Assembly: GCF_028290625.1 (NCBI RefSeq)
Contig: NZ_JAQGJM010000036.1
Span: forward strand, 1 to 64,000
DNA from: Devosia sp.
GTDB lineage: Bacteria; Pseudomonadota; Alphaproteobacteria; Rhizobiales; Devosiaceae
Length of the DNA stretch: 64,000 bases
Direction of reading: 5' to 3'
Made by a program: the position numbers and the translations under genes. Under the pieces are notes generated by a model. That model worked only from the letters and a program-made list of their open reading frames with translations. It was not told where the DNA came from and did not search any database. Each line of letters begins with the position of its first letter. Positions within the stretch are counted from its first letter, which is position 1. Below are positions 18,271 to 26,546 of this stretch, in pieces.

Positions 18271-18465
18271 ATGACCGAAGCGCAAAAAACCACGCCCGGC
18301 GCCGCCGCCCTCAAGGACGGCAAGAAGCCCGGCCCCAAGGACGCCCCGGTGCAGGTTCGCCCTGCCGGCAAGGACTCCCACGCCGACAAACCCAAGAATT
18401 GGGACAAGACCGACGAGGCGCTGGACGAGAGTTTCCCCTCGAGCGATCCCACCGCCAAGTATTGA
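18271..18465 (+). CDS. Small conserved hydrophilic protein with DEALDESFPSSDP tail
   Basis: A 64-residue soluble, charged protein without a signal peptide. Its C-terminus DEALDESFPSSDPTAKY matches a short motif I recognise from many small alphaproteobacterial proteins of unknown function (DEALDESFPASDP type). The N-terminal two-thirds is Lys/Pro/Gly-rich and probably disordered. A perfect AAGGAGGT Shine-Dalgarno at 18259-18266 supports ATG 18271. It is divergent from miaB and followed by a strong hairpin terminator, so it forms a monocistronic unit. Function unknown. Confidence 0.8.
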   Translation: MTEAQKTTPGAAALKDGKKPGPKDAPVQVRPAGKDSHADKPKNWDKTDEALDESFPSSDPTAKY

Positions 18466-18496
18466 GATCTGGTCGCAGTCCACCGGTTGTGACCAC

Positions 18497-18540
18497 AAAC
18501 GGAGGCATTCCCGCGCAGGCGGGAACCTCCGTTTTCTTTT
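18497..18540 (+). terminator. Hairpin terminator built from a family C repeat arm
   Basis: The 9-bp stem AAACGGAGG/CCTCCGTTT stacks on an inner 7-bp stem TTCCCGC/GCGGGAA (GCAG loop) and is followed by TCTTTT. It is placed to end the upstream small gene. Confidence 0.8.
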
Positions 18541-18581
18541 GGGCAGCGCAAACAGAGGTTCCCGCCTGCGCGGGAATGACC
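18497..18581. repeat. Dispersed palindromic repeat, family C copy 1
   Basis: Two inverted arms (CATTCCCGCGCAGGCGGGAA and GTTCCCGCCTGCGCGGGAAT) are separated by about 30 nt. Related copies lie at 22824 and 42206. The remaining DNA to rpsO is the promoter and leader region of rpsO. Confidence 0.8.
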
Positions 18582-18708
18582 CGGGTGGTGCGGAAGGATT
18601 TTGCCCGGCGCTGCCTCGCCTCGCCGCTATTCAATAAATTCTGGCGTTCCCGGCCCTTTTGCCCTATATGCAGCCCAACTTTGGCTCAATGGGCTTGAAG
18701 TTTTCACG

Positions 18709-18767
18709 GCCCCACCTGGACGACATCCCTGCTGGGGCGACCCATCCTCTTTTGAAAGGATATACCG
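18709..18767 (+). promoter_or_regulatory. Candidate S15 autoregulatory leader of rpsO
   Basis: Directly before rpsO, GCCCC (18709-18713) can pair with GGGGC (18734-18738). ATCCT (18744-18748) can pair with AGGAT (18757-18761), which covers the AAAGGA ribosome-binding site. Leaders that bind S15 to repress rpsO are known in several bacterial groups, including rhizobia; membership here is inferred from position and pairing only. Confidence 0.45.
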
Positions 18768-19037
18768 ATGTCGATTACTGCTGAGCGCAAGACCGAACTG
18801 ATCGGCGAATACGCCACCAAGGCCAATGATACCGGCTCGCCGGAAGTCCAGGTCGCGATCCTGTCGGAACGTATTGCCAACCTCACCGAGCACTTCAAGG
18901 GCCACGCCAAGGATAACCATTCCCGTCGCGGTCTGCTCCGTCTGGTCTCGACCCGCCGCCGCCTTCTCGACTACGTCAAGAAGATCGACGATGCGCGTTA
19001 CAAGACCCTGATCGAGCGTCTCGGCCTGCGTCGCTAG
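18768..19037 (+). CDS. rpsO: 30S ribosomal protein S15
   Basis: This 89-residue protein has the normal length and motifs of S15: MSITAERKTELIGEYA, DTGSPEVQVAILSERIANLTEH, and SRRGLLRLVSTRRRLLDYVK, which contacts the 16S rRNA three-way junction in the central domain. The ATG at 18768 is preceded by AAAGGATATACC. It lies upstream of pnp as in most proteobacteria, but the usual upstream partner truB is absent. Confidence 0.98.
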   Translation: MSITAERKTELIGEYATKANDTGSPEVQVAILSERIANLTEHFKGHAKDNHSRRGLLRLVSTRRRLLDYVKKIDDARYKTLIERLGLRR

Positions 19038-19055
19038 TCGACGCGGTTCTGAATT

Positions 19056-19085
19056 GCGGATGCGGGGGAAACTCTCCGCATTCGC
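19056..19085. other. rpsO-pnp intercistronic hairpin
   Basis: GCGGATGCGG pairs with CCGCATTCGC (10 bp, one G-T wobble) around a 10-nt loop, 19 nt after the rpsO stop. No T tract follows, so it looks more like an RNA-processing or stabilising hairpin than a terminator. Confidence 0.65.
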
Positions 19086-19215
19086 CTTCGCCCCAGCCAT
19101 GAAATGGCGCAAGTGGGCGGAAGCGTAGACCGGCGATTGCCGGAGCATGGCAGGATTATTGGCCGCTCCACCGCCTCACGCTCGCAAAATCAGGTTTTTG
19201 GTTTTGGTTTTCGTG

Positions 19216-19325
19216 AGGCACCCCGGACAAATCGGGGAGCGTCTTGTTGTCTTGCCCATGTTTCGTCAGCCCGCCGGGCCGAAACAGTGCCTGATTTTGA
19301 GCCGGGACATGCACATGGGGTGCCT
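19216..19325 (+). promoter_or_regulatory. Structured pnp leader
   Basis: The 372-nt gap before pnp holds no gene. AGGCACCCC (19216-19224) is the exact complement of GGGGTGCCT (19317-19325), and a local hairpin CCCCG/CGGGG (19221-19236) competes with it. In E. coli PNPase autoregulates through an RNase III-cut stem in its leader; a similar role here is inferred. Confidence 0.45.
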
Positions 19326-19409
19326 GTCCGGTGCGGGCACACTGAATAGTCACGCGGTCGCTACGCGCCGCGCTCCGGGCTGTTCAGCAGAGATGGAAAG
19401 ACGAAACAC

Positions 19410-21536
19410 ATGTTTGATCACCACAAAGTCGAACTCAACTGGGGCGGCCAGCCGCTCACCCTCGAGACCGGCAAGATCGCCCGCCAGGCCGATGGCGCCG
19501 TGCTCGCCACCCTCGGCGAAACCGTGCTGCTGGCCACCGTTGTCAGCGCCAAGACCGCCAAGCCGGGCATCGATTTCTTCCCGCTGACCGTCAACTACCA
19601 GGAAAAATACTTCGCCGCCGGCAAGATCCCGGGCGGCTATTTCAAGCGCGAAGGCCGTCCGACCGAGAACGAGACCCTGACGTCTCGCCTGATCGACCGC
19701 CCGATCCGTCCGCTGTTCCCCGCCGGCTACAAGCACGAGACGCAAGTTGTCGTCACGGTTCTCCAGCACGACATGGAAAACAATCCGGACGTGCTGGCGA
19801 TCGTCGCTGCCTCCGCAGCGCTGACCATTTCGGGCGTTCCCTTCATGGGCCCGATCGGCGCTGCCCGCGTCGGCTATGTGGATGGCAAGTACGTCCTCAA
19901 CCTCGCCGTCGACCGTCGCGCTGATAGCAAGCTCGATCTGGTCATGGCCGGCACCGACGACGCCGTGCTGATGGTGGAATCCGAAGCCCAGGAGCTGAGC
20001 GAAGAAGTCATGCTCGGCGCCGTGATGTTCGGCCATGCCGAGTCGCGCAAGGTCATCGCTGCCATCATCAAGCTGGCCGAACTGGCCGCCAAGGATGCCC
20101 GCGATTTCGAGGCCGAGGATCACTCCGCTGTCGAGACCGAAATGCTGGGCGTTGTCGAAGCCGAGCTGCGCGCCGCCTACAAGATCACCAAGAAGGAAGA
20201 CCGCTACGCTGCGGTTGACGGCGTCAAGGCCGTGGCCAAGAAGCATTTTGCCGCTCGCGTCGAAGCCGGCGAACTCTCGGCTGAAGACGTTGGCGCGGTG
20301 TTCAAGCACCTGCAGGCCAAGGTCGTCCGCTGGAACGTGCTCGATACGGGCCTGCGCATCGACGGTCGCGATCTGACCACCGTGCGTCCGATCGTTTCGG
20401 AAGTCGGCGTTCTGCCGCGCACCCATGGCTCGGCCATCTTCACCCGTGGCGAAACCCAGGCGCTGGTCGTTGCCACGCTGGGCACCGGCGATGACGAGCA
20501 GTACATCGACTCGCTCGAGGGCACCTACAAGCAGAACTTCCTGCTGCACTACAACTTCCCTCCATATTCGGTGGGTGAAGCTGGGCGCATGGGCTCCCCG
20601 GGCCGCCGCGAAATCGGCCATGGCAAGCTTGCATGGCGCGCCATCAACCCCATCCGTCCTTCGGTCGAAGAATTCCCCTACACCATTCGCGTGGTGTCGG
20701 AGATCACCGAGTCCAACGGTTCCTCCTCGATGGCCACCGTCTGCGGCACTTCGCTTGCCCTGATGGATGCCGGCGTGCCGATGAAGCGTCCGGTGGCGGG
20801 TATCGCCATGGGCCTGATCCTGGAAGGCGAGAAGTTCGCCGTCCTCAGCGATATCCTGGGTGACGAAGATCACCTCGGCGACATGGACTTCAAGGTGGCT
20901 GGCACCGAAGAGGGCGTTACGTCCCTTCAGATGGACATCAAGATTGCCGGTATCACCGAGCAGATCATGCAGATCGCGCTTGAGCAGGCCAAGGGCGGCC
21001 GCATCCATATCCTGGGTGAAATGGCCAAGGCGATCACGGCGTCGCGTTCGCAGGTCGGCGAGTTCGCCCCCCGCATCGAGACCATGAAGATCCCGACCGA
21101 CAAGATCCGTGAAGTGATCGGCACCGGCGGCAAGGTGATCCGCGAGATCGTCGAAAAGACCGGCGCCAAGATCAACATCGAAGACGATGGCACGATCAAG
21201 ATCGCCTCCAGCGATGGCGCGCAGATCGAAGCCGCGATCAAGTGGATCCGCTCGATCACCGACGAAGCCGAAGTCGGCGCCATCTATCAGGGCACCGTCG
21301 TCAAGACCGCCGATTTCGGCGCGTTCGTGAACTTCTTCGGCGCCAAGGACGGCCTCGTCCACATCAGCCAGCTGGCCGAAGCCCGCGTTGCCAAGACCAC
21401 CGACGTGGTCAAGGAAGGCGACAAGGTCTGGGTCAAGCTGTTGGGCTTTGACGAGCGCGGCAAGGTCCGCCTGTCCATGAAGGTCGTCGATCAGGCGACC
21501 GGCAAGGAAGTCGCCCAGGGCGAAGCCGCCGAGTAA
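19410..21536 (+). CDS. pnp: Polyribonucleotide nucleotidyltransferase (PNPase)
   Basis: This 708-residue 3'-5' phosphorolytic exoribonuclease has two RNase PH-like domains (first with GGYFKREGRPTENETLTSRL near residue 75, second with RTHGSAIFTRGETQ near 335 and DILGDEDHLGDMDFKVAGT near 487). A KH domain (IPTDKIREVIGTGGKVIREI near 565) and an S1 domain (VGAIYQGTVVKTADFGAFVN near 625) follow. It degrades mRNA and joins the RNA degradosome. The ATG at 19410 is preceded by GGAAAGACGAAACAC. A strong terminator follows the stop. Confidence 0.99.
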   Translation: MFDHHKVELNWGGQPLTLETGKIARQADGAVLATLGETVLLATVVSAKTAKPGIDFFPLTVNYQEKYFAAGKIPGGYFKREGRPTENETLTSRLIDRPIRPLFPAGYKHETQVVVTVLQHDMENNPDVLAIVAASAALTISGVPFMGPIGAARVGYVDGKYVLNLAVDRRADSKLDLVMAGTDDAVLMVESEAQELSEEVMLGAVMFGHAESRKVIAAIIKLAELAAKDARDFEAEDHSAVETEMLGVVEAELRAAYKITKKEDRYAAVDGVKAVAKKHFAARVEAGELSAEDVGAVFKHLQAKVVRWNVLDTGLRIDGRDLTTVRPIVSEVGVLPRTHGSAIFTRGETQALVVATLGTGDDEQYIDSLEGTYKQNFLLHYNFPPYSVGEAGRMGSPGRREIGHGKLAWRAINPIRPSVEEFPYTIRVVSEITESNGSSSMATVCGTSLALMDAGVPMKRPVAGIAMGLILEGEKFAVLSDILGDEDHLGDMDFKVAGTEEGVTSLQMDIKIAGITEQIMQIALEQAKGGRIHILGEMAKAITASRSQVGEFAPRIETMKIPTDKIREVIGTGGKVIREIVEKTGAKINIEDDGTIKIASSDGAQIEAAIKWIRSITDEAEVGAIYQGTVVKTADFGAFVNFFGAKDGLVHISQLAEARVAKTTDVVKEGDKVWVKLLGFDERGKVRLSMKVVDQATGKEVAQGEAAE

Positions 21537-21557
21537 TCTCGACGCGTTCAAGCATCG

Positions 21558-21588
21558 GGCCCGGACAGCGATGTCCGGGCCTTTTTTG
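21558..21588 (+). terminator. Rho-independent terminator after pnp
   Basis: The perfect 10-bp stem GGCCCGGACA/TGTCCGGGCC with a 4-nt loop is followed by TTTTTTGTTT. It ends the rpsO-pnp transcript. Confidence 0.94.
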
Positions 21589-21602
21589 TTTGGGAGAGAT
21601 AG

Positions 21603-22025
21603 ATGTTCAACGCGCTGATACCAGAACTGGCTGTTCGCAATTGCGCTGCCAGCCTGCGCTTCTATCGCGACGTGCTGGGCTTTGCGGTGGTCTACGAGCG
21701 CCCCGAAGAGGGTTTTGCCTTCCTTCAGCTCGGCGCTGCCCAACTCATGCTCGACCAGATCGGCGCAGGGCGCACTTTCGGCGCTGTTGGACCCGATACC
21801 CCGCTTGGCCAGGGACTGAACCTGCAGATCACCGTGGTGGCGCTCGATCCTATGCTGACCGCGCTCGCCGAGGCTGGCGTTACATTGCTGTTGCCCCCAG
21901 AGGTGCGCAGCTATCGGCGGGGCGAATCAGCGCTGCTGCAGCGCCAATTTGTGGTCGCCGATCCTGACGGCTACCTGCTGCGGTTCTGCGAATCGCCCCG
22001 TGTTGTTGCCGCAACACCCCTTTGA
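21603..22025 (+). CDS. VOC-superfamily protein (glyoxalase/bleomycin-resistance fold)
   Basis: A 140-residue protein with one vicinal-oxygen-chelate module pair: ELAVRNCAASLRFYRDVLGFAVVYERPEEGFAFLQLG at the N-terminus (shown here only as the fold region of residues 8-44), and FVVADPDGYLLRFCE near the C-terminus. The length and the RRGESALLQRQFVVADPDG segment resemble bleomycin-resistance-like proteins, which bind hydrophobic drugs. Actual activity cannot be decided. GGGAGAGATAG precedes ATG 21603, which sits just after the pnp terminator. Confidence 0.85.
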   Translation: MFNALIPELAVRNCAASLRFYRDVLGFAVVYERPEEGFAFLQLGAAQLMLDQIGAGRTFGAVGPDTPLGQGLNLQITVVALDPMLTALAEAGVTLLLPPEVRSYRRGESALLQRQFVVADPDGYLLRFCESPRVVAATPL

Positions 22026-22160
22026 CGTTCACAAAGTTGCGATCCGGCGTGGCCCAAGTCGGGCGGTTGACGAGTGATGCTTTCTTGCACTCGACAACGC
22101 ACCCCGCCGCCGCATACGTCATTAGTTAATCAGAACAACCGCTTACCAAAGGACCGAGAC

Positions 22161-22808
22161 GTGATCAGCCGCCGCCTCTTTATGATCGCAATGCCTCTGA
22201 CGCTTGCCGCTTGCGCCACCGGTGGTCGTAATCGCGTCGCCGAAGGTCCTCATATCGACCCACAATATGTGGCGATGTATTCGACCCCCGCCAATGAGCC
22301 CTTCGCCATTCCGCCAGTCGATCTGCGCCGCGTCGATCCGCAGTGGTGGCGCCAGGAAGTCGCCTATACGGGCGGCGAAAAGCCCGGCACCATCGTCATC
22401 GATACCCCCGGCCATCACCTCTACCTGGTCCAGGCCGGTGGCACCGCCATGCGCTACGGCGTTGGCGTCGGCCGCGAGGAAGCCCTGCAGTTCAAGGGTC
22501 GTGCCAGCATTGGCCGCAAGGCCGAATGGCCGACCTGGACGCCCACAGGCAACATGATCCGCCGCGATCCGGATCGCTACGCGGCCTATGCGCGTGGCCT
22601 GCCCGGTGGGCTGGAGAATCCCCTCGGCGCGCGCGCGCTCTATCTCTATCGCGGCGGCAGCGACACCCATTTCCGCCTGCATGGCACCACGGAGCCCTAT
22701 TCGATCGGCACCAACGTGTCCTCGGGCTGCATCCGCCTGATGAATCAGGACATTGTCGATCTCTATGGCCGCGTGTCGACCGGCGCCCAGGTCATCGTCA
22801 AGAGCTAA
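22161..22808 (+). CDS. L,D-transpeptidase lipoprotein
   Basis: A 215-residue YkuD-domain protein that likely makes 3-3 peptidoglycan cross-links or attaches proteins to peptidoglycan. The start MISRRLFMIAMPLTLAACAT is a lipoprotein signal with lipobox LAAC (Cys17). The catalytic motif is HGTTEPYSIG...VSSGCIRLMNQDI, with His about 28 residues before... the SGCIRL cysteine near residue 193. GTG 22161 with upstream AAAGGA is preferred over an ATG at 22074 that would add residues before the signal peptide. A hairpin terminator follows. Confidence 0.92.
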   Translation: MISRRLFMIAMPLTLAACATGGRNRVAEGPHIDPQYVAMYSTPANEPFAIPPVDLRRVDPQWWRQEVAYTGGEKPGTIVIDTPGHHLYLVQAGGTAMRYGVGVGREEALQFKGRASIGRKAEWPTWTPTGNMIRRDPDRYAAYARGLPGGLENPLGARALYLYRGGSDTHFRLHGTTEPYSIGTNVSSGCIRLMNQDIVDLYGRVSTGAQVIVKS

Positions 22809-22823
22809 CCCCATCTCCAGGTC

Positions 22824-22905
22824 ATTCCCGCGTGAGCGGGAACTTTGTTTCGGCTTCCGTAGTCACCCGAAGCGACGATCTCCGCTCCCGCGGGAATAAC
22901 CTGGA
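22824..22905. repeat. Dispersed palindromic repeat, family C copy 2
   Basis: Inverted arms GTCATTCCCGCGTGAGCGGG and CCGCTCCCGCGGGAATAACC flank about 40 nt in the gap after the L,D-transpeptidase gene. Confidence 0.8.
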
Positions 22906-22911
22906 CACCAG

Positions 22912-22939
22912 AGGCCCAGTCTTCGGACTGGGCCTTTTT
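22912..22939 (+). terminator. Rho-independent terminator after L,D-transpeptidase gene
   Basis: The perfect stem AGGCCCAGTC/GACTGGGCCT with a UUCG-type loop is followed by TTTTC. It directly abuts the stop of the convergent YcxB-like gene at 22940, so it may serve both strands. Confidence 0.88.
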
Positions 22940-23509
22940 CTATTTTGGCTGGGCCGCAGGCATCTTGCGCTGGGCCAGCGCCTTGACGGCTTCGAATTCT
23001 ATCGCGTTGGAGAAGGCCCGCTGGGGCACGACCATGCCCTCCCGCCGGCTGAGCACGAGGAAAAGGTGCTTGGGCTTGACGACAACCCGACGGAACACGG
23101 ACCACTCGAGTTGGGAGCTCCGACCCGGGACCGACGTCGTCAGCCCGGCTTCGTCGATGACGATATCGACATGTTGATCGGCAATGGACAGGCCCCTGTA
23201 GAGACGCATCGCCCGCAGCAGCGTCAGGTTGGGCATCAGTGCGATCAGCACGAGGCCCGCCAGCAGCACTCCATAGACGGAGAACGGCACCTCGTTGAAG
23301 GTGACGAGGTCTGTCACGGCCTGCACAAACTGCGGCCAGTTTTTGCTCATCAAACCCATAATCAGCACGAAGAGCGAAATCCAGGCCGTGACGAGAATGG
23401 TCCGCACCCCCCGCTGTGGTTGATCCAGCGTCCGGACCATCGCCAGGTAGTCATCGCGGGTGATGGTGTAGTGGCCAGTAAAACTGGCTGGCAGGTCGGT
23501 TTCGGTCAT
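22940..23509 (-). CDS. YcxB-like membrane protein
   Basis: A protein of 189 residues with two or three hydrophobic segments (ILVTAWISLFVLIMGLM near residue 40 and VYGVLLAGLVLIALMP near 80) and a C-terminal soluble part with VVVPQRAF-type sequence (REGMVVPQRAFSN). The layout matches YcxB-like proteins (PF14317 type), of unknown function. ATG 23509 is preferred to the TTG four codons earlier. It lies downstream of infB but beyond the infB terminator, so it must have its own promoter or depend on readthrough. Confidence 0.72.
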   Translation of the reverse strand: MTETDLPASFTGHYTITRDDYLAMVRTLDQPQRGVRTILVTAWISLFVLIMGLMSKNWPQFVQAVTDLVTFNEVPFSVYGVLLAGLVLIALMPNLTLLRAMRLYRGLSIADQHVDIVIDEAGLTTSVPGRSSQLEWSVFRRVVVKPKHLFLVLSRREGMVVPQRAFSNAIEFEAVKALAQRKMPAAQPK

Positions 23510-23523
23510 GGCGGGGCTCAAAC

Positions 23524-23552
23524 AAAAAGGGCACGGATTGCTCCGTGCCCTT
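23524..23552 (-). terminator. Rho-independent terminator after infB
   Basis: Read on the minus strand, AAGGGCACGGA/TCCGTGCCCTT (11 bp, 4-nt loop) is followed by TTT. It closes the rimP-nusA-ylxR-infB operon. Confidence 0.9.
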
Positions 23553-23584
23553 CTAATTGTCTGGCGATGAACCCTGGCTGACGC

Positions 23585-26533
23585 TTAGAGCGTGCGCTGG
23601 ATGGTCTCGACGCGGAAGCATTCGATGACGTCGCCGGCGCGCATGTCTTCGTATTTCTCGAAGGCCATGCCGCATTCCTGGCCGGTCTGGACTTCCTTGA
23701 CTTCGTCCTTGAAGCGCTTGAGCGTCGACAGCTTGCCTTCGTGCACCACGACGTTGTCGCGGATCAGGCGCACGCCGGCGCCGCGTTCCACGATACCATC
23801 GGTGACGCGGCAACCCGCGACCTTGCCGACTTTGGAGATGTTGAACACTTCCAGGATCGTTGCATTGCCGATGAAGGTCTCGCGCCGTTCGGGCTTGAGC
23901 AGACCGCTCATCGCCGCCTTCACGTCATCCACAAGGTCGTAGATGATGTTGTAATAGCGGATTTCGATGCCGTCGCGCGTCGCCAGATCGCTCGCCTGCT
24001 TGTTGGCACGAACGTTGAAGCCAATGACGATGGCACTCGATGCCGCCGCCAGGGTCACGTCCGACTCGGTGATGCCACCGACTGCCGACATCAGGATCTG
24101 CGCCGAAACTTCATCGGTCGACAGCTTGTTGAGCGAAGCGGTGATCGCTTCGACCGAACCCTGCACGTCGCCCTTGATGATCAGCGGGAACTTGGCAATG
24201 CCGGCAATCTTGAGCTGATTCATCATCTGCTCAAGGCTGGTGGCGCCGCCGCCTGCCGTCTTCTCGCGAATGGCGCGCTGACGGTATTCGGTGACTTCAC
24301 GGGCACGGGCTTCCGACTCGACGACCGAGAAGCGGTCGCCAGCATTCGGCACGCCGGTAAAGCCCAGCACTTCGACAGGAACCGACGGGCCGGCATCCTT
24401 GACCTGCTCGCCCTGATCGTTGATCAGCGCACGCACGCGGGCAAACTCGGTGCCGGCAACGACGATGTCACCGATCGCCAGGGTCCCGCGCTGCACCAGC
24501 ACCGTCGCCACCGCACCGCGGCCGCGATCGAGCTTGGCCTCGATGACCAGACCTTCGGCGCGGCCATCGCGGGCCACCCGCAGTTCGAGCACTTCGGCCT
24601 GCAGCAGGATGGTTTCGAGCAGCTTGTCGAGACCTTCCTTGGTCACGGCCGACACTTCCACGTCCAGCACGTCGCCGCCCATCGATTCGACGAACACTTC
24701 ATGCTGCAGCAGTTCGGTGCGAACGCGCTGCGGATTGGCCGATGGCTTGTCCATCTTGTTGATGGCCACGATGATCGGAACGCCGGCCGCCTTGGCATGC
24801 TTGATCGATTCGATCGTCTGCGGCATCACGCCGTCATCCGCTGCCACCACCAGAACCGCGATATCGGTCGCTTGCGCGCCACGGGCACGCATGGCGGTGA
24901 ACGCCTCGTGGCCCGGGGTATCGAGGAAGGTGATCTTGGCGCCGTTCTTGACCACCTGATAGGCGCCGATGTGCTGGGTGATGCCACCGGCTTCACCCGA
25001 GACGACATTGGCTTCGCGGATCGCGTCGAGCAACGAGGTCTTGCCGTGGTCGACGTGGCCCATGATGGTCACGACCGGCGCGCGATCGGTCAGATCTTCG
25101 GCCAGATCGTCGGACGGCACGTCATAGAGGCCTTCTTCCACGTCGGCATCGGACACGCGGCGTACCGTGTGGCCCAATTCGATGGCGATCAGTTCGGCGG
25201 TATCGCTGTCGATCACGTCGTTGATCGTCGCCATCGTGCCCTGGGCCATCAGCATCTTGATGACGACCACGGAGCGCTCGGCCATGCGGTTAGCCAGTTC
25301 CTGCACCGTGATGGCCTCAGGAATGATGACTTCGCGGCTGAGCTTGGGCGCGGACTGCTGGTTGCGGCCCATCTTCTTGTCGCGGCGGCGGCGCATGGCG
25401 GCCAGCGATGGCCCCTTGTCGCGATCGCCCTCGACGCCCGCATTGGTCACCGTCAGGCGGCCACGCGCATTGGCTTCGTCGCCACGGCGAACCGGGCGTT
25501 CGGGAGCCGCACGCGCAGCGCGGCGGGCATTTTCCAATTCGGCTTCCGTCGTCGGCCGGGCCGAAGGCGCGCCGGTACGGATCTTGCGACCATCGGCTTC
25601 GCTCGGCGGGGCGGGCGGCACATTGCCGATCGGCGCCATGCCGGCACCAGCCGGACGCGTCCGCGCATCAGCGGCGGGACGGCCAGCGGTACCCGATGGG
25701 CGGGCACCAGCGCTTGGACGCAGCGCTGCACCAGCACCACGTTCGCTTTCCGGACGGGCATTGGGATTGGGTCGATCGCCAGCGGGGCGGGTCGACACGG
25801 GGCGCGGCGGCTGACCGGGACGGCCGGCGACCACACGCACGCTGGACGGGCCGGCATTGCGCTGCGATGGCGGCACAAACGGGGCTGCGGGAGCAGCTTC
25901 GGTCGGACGCGCCTGCGGGGCAGCACTGGCTTCGGCCGGACGGGCTTCAGCCGGGCGCGCTGCTACCGGAGCACTTGCGACAGGCGCTGCTGTCTCAGCT
26001 GCAACAACGGCTGGCGCGGCAACAGGCTCTGCCGCTTCAACCTGCGGCGCTGGAGCCTCTTCGATAACGGGCGCTTCGCTGGCGCGACGCTCTTCATCCT
26101 GGCGGGCAGCGTCTTCGCGAACCTGGCGGCGACGCGCATCGTCTTCGACGCGGCGCGCTTCCTCGGCGGCGAAACGGGCCTGGTCTTCGGCAGCGCGGGC
26201 ACCAGCCTCACGCAGCACATTGCGGCGGGCTTCGGCCTCGGCGGCCGAAAGGCCCGCTACCGGACGCTGGCTCTGGACCGGCCTGGTCTGGGGTGGACGC
26301 TGGCTCTGCACGGGGGCGCCGCTGCTGGGCGTTGCCACCTGCGGACGCTGCGGCGCGCCACTGGGAGCGCCCGGCGTTGCAACGCGGCGCGTGCGCTTTT
26401 CGACAACCACGGTGCGCGACTGCGGACGTGCCATGCCGGGGCGACTGCCGAGGCCCGGCCCGCCCTTCAATGTCAGCGTCTTCTTGCCAGCGCCAGAGGT
26501 GTCGTCGGTGCGCTTGTCGTCGTTATCAGCCAT
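23585..26533 (-). CDS. infB: Translation initiation factor IF-2
   Basis: A 982-residue IF-2. Residues 1 to about 390 are a long Ala/Pro/Arg/Glu-rich low-complexity extension that includes the alphaproteobacterial start MADNDDKRTDDTSG. IF2_N follows (VIIPEAITVQELANRMAERS). The GTPase domain has GHVDHGKTSLLDAIR near residue 490, DTPGHEAF and NKMDKP, and domains II-IV end the protein. It places fMet-tRNA on the 30S subunit. ATG 26533 is chosen because upstream codons lie in the gap to the YlxR gene. rbfA and truB, usually downstream in relatives, are missing. Confidence 0.98.
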   Translation of the reverse strand: MADNDDKRTDDTSGAGKKTLTLKGGPGLGSRPGMARPQSRTVVVEKRTRRVATPGAPSGAPQRPQVATPSSGAPVQSQRPPQTRPVQSQRPVAGLSAAEAEARRNVLREAGARAAEDQARFAAEEARRVEDDARRRQVREDAARQDEERRASEAPVIEEAPAPQVEAAEPVAAPAVVAAETAAPVASAPVAARPAEARPAEASAAPQARPTEAAPAAPFVPPSQRNAGPSSVRVVAGRPGQPPRPVSTRPAGDRPNPNARPESERGAGAALRPSAGARPSGTAGRPAADARTRPAGAGMAPIGNVPPAPPSEADGRKIRTGAPSARPTTEAELENARRAARAAPERPVRRGDEANARGRLTVTNAGVEGDRDKGPSLAAMRRRRDKKMGRNQQSAPKLSREVIIPEAITVQELANRMAERSVVVIKMLMAQGTMATINDVIDSDTAELIAIELGHTVRRVSDADVEEGLYDVPSDDLAEDLTDRAPVVTIMGHVDHGKTSLLDAIREANVVSGEAGGITQHIGAYQVVKNGAKITFLDTPGHEAFTAMRARGAQATDIAVLVVAADDGVMPQTIESIKHAKAAGVPIIVAINKMDKPSANPQRVRTELLQHEVFVESMGGDVLDVEVSAVTKEGLDKLLETILLQAEVLELRVARDGRAEGLVIEAKLDRGRGAVATVLVQRGTLAIGDIVVAGTEFARVRALINDQGEQVKDAGPSVPVEVLGFTGVPNAGDRFSVVESEARAREVTEYRQRAIREKTAGGGATSLEQMMNQLKIAGIAKFPLIIKGDVQGSVEAITASLNKLSTDEVSAQILMSAVGGITESDVTLAAASSAIVIGFNVRANKQASDLATRDGIEIRYYNIIYDLVDDVKAAMSGLLKPERRETFIGNATILEVFNISKVGKVAGCRVTDGIVERGAGVRLIRDNVVVHEGKLSTLKRFKDEVKEVQTGQECGMAFEKYEDMRAGDVIECFRVETIQRTL

Positions 26534-26546
26534 GTATCTCGCGTCT

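Noticed and set aside
19350..21743. A 797-codon open frame antisense to pnp
   Set aside because: It lies entirely opposite a clear PNPase gene and reads as repetitive Asp/Gly/His-rich sequence expected of a shadow frame.
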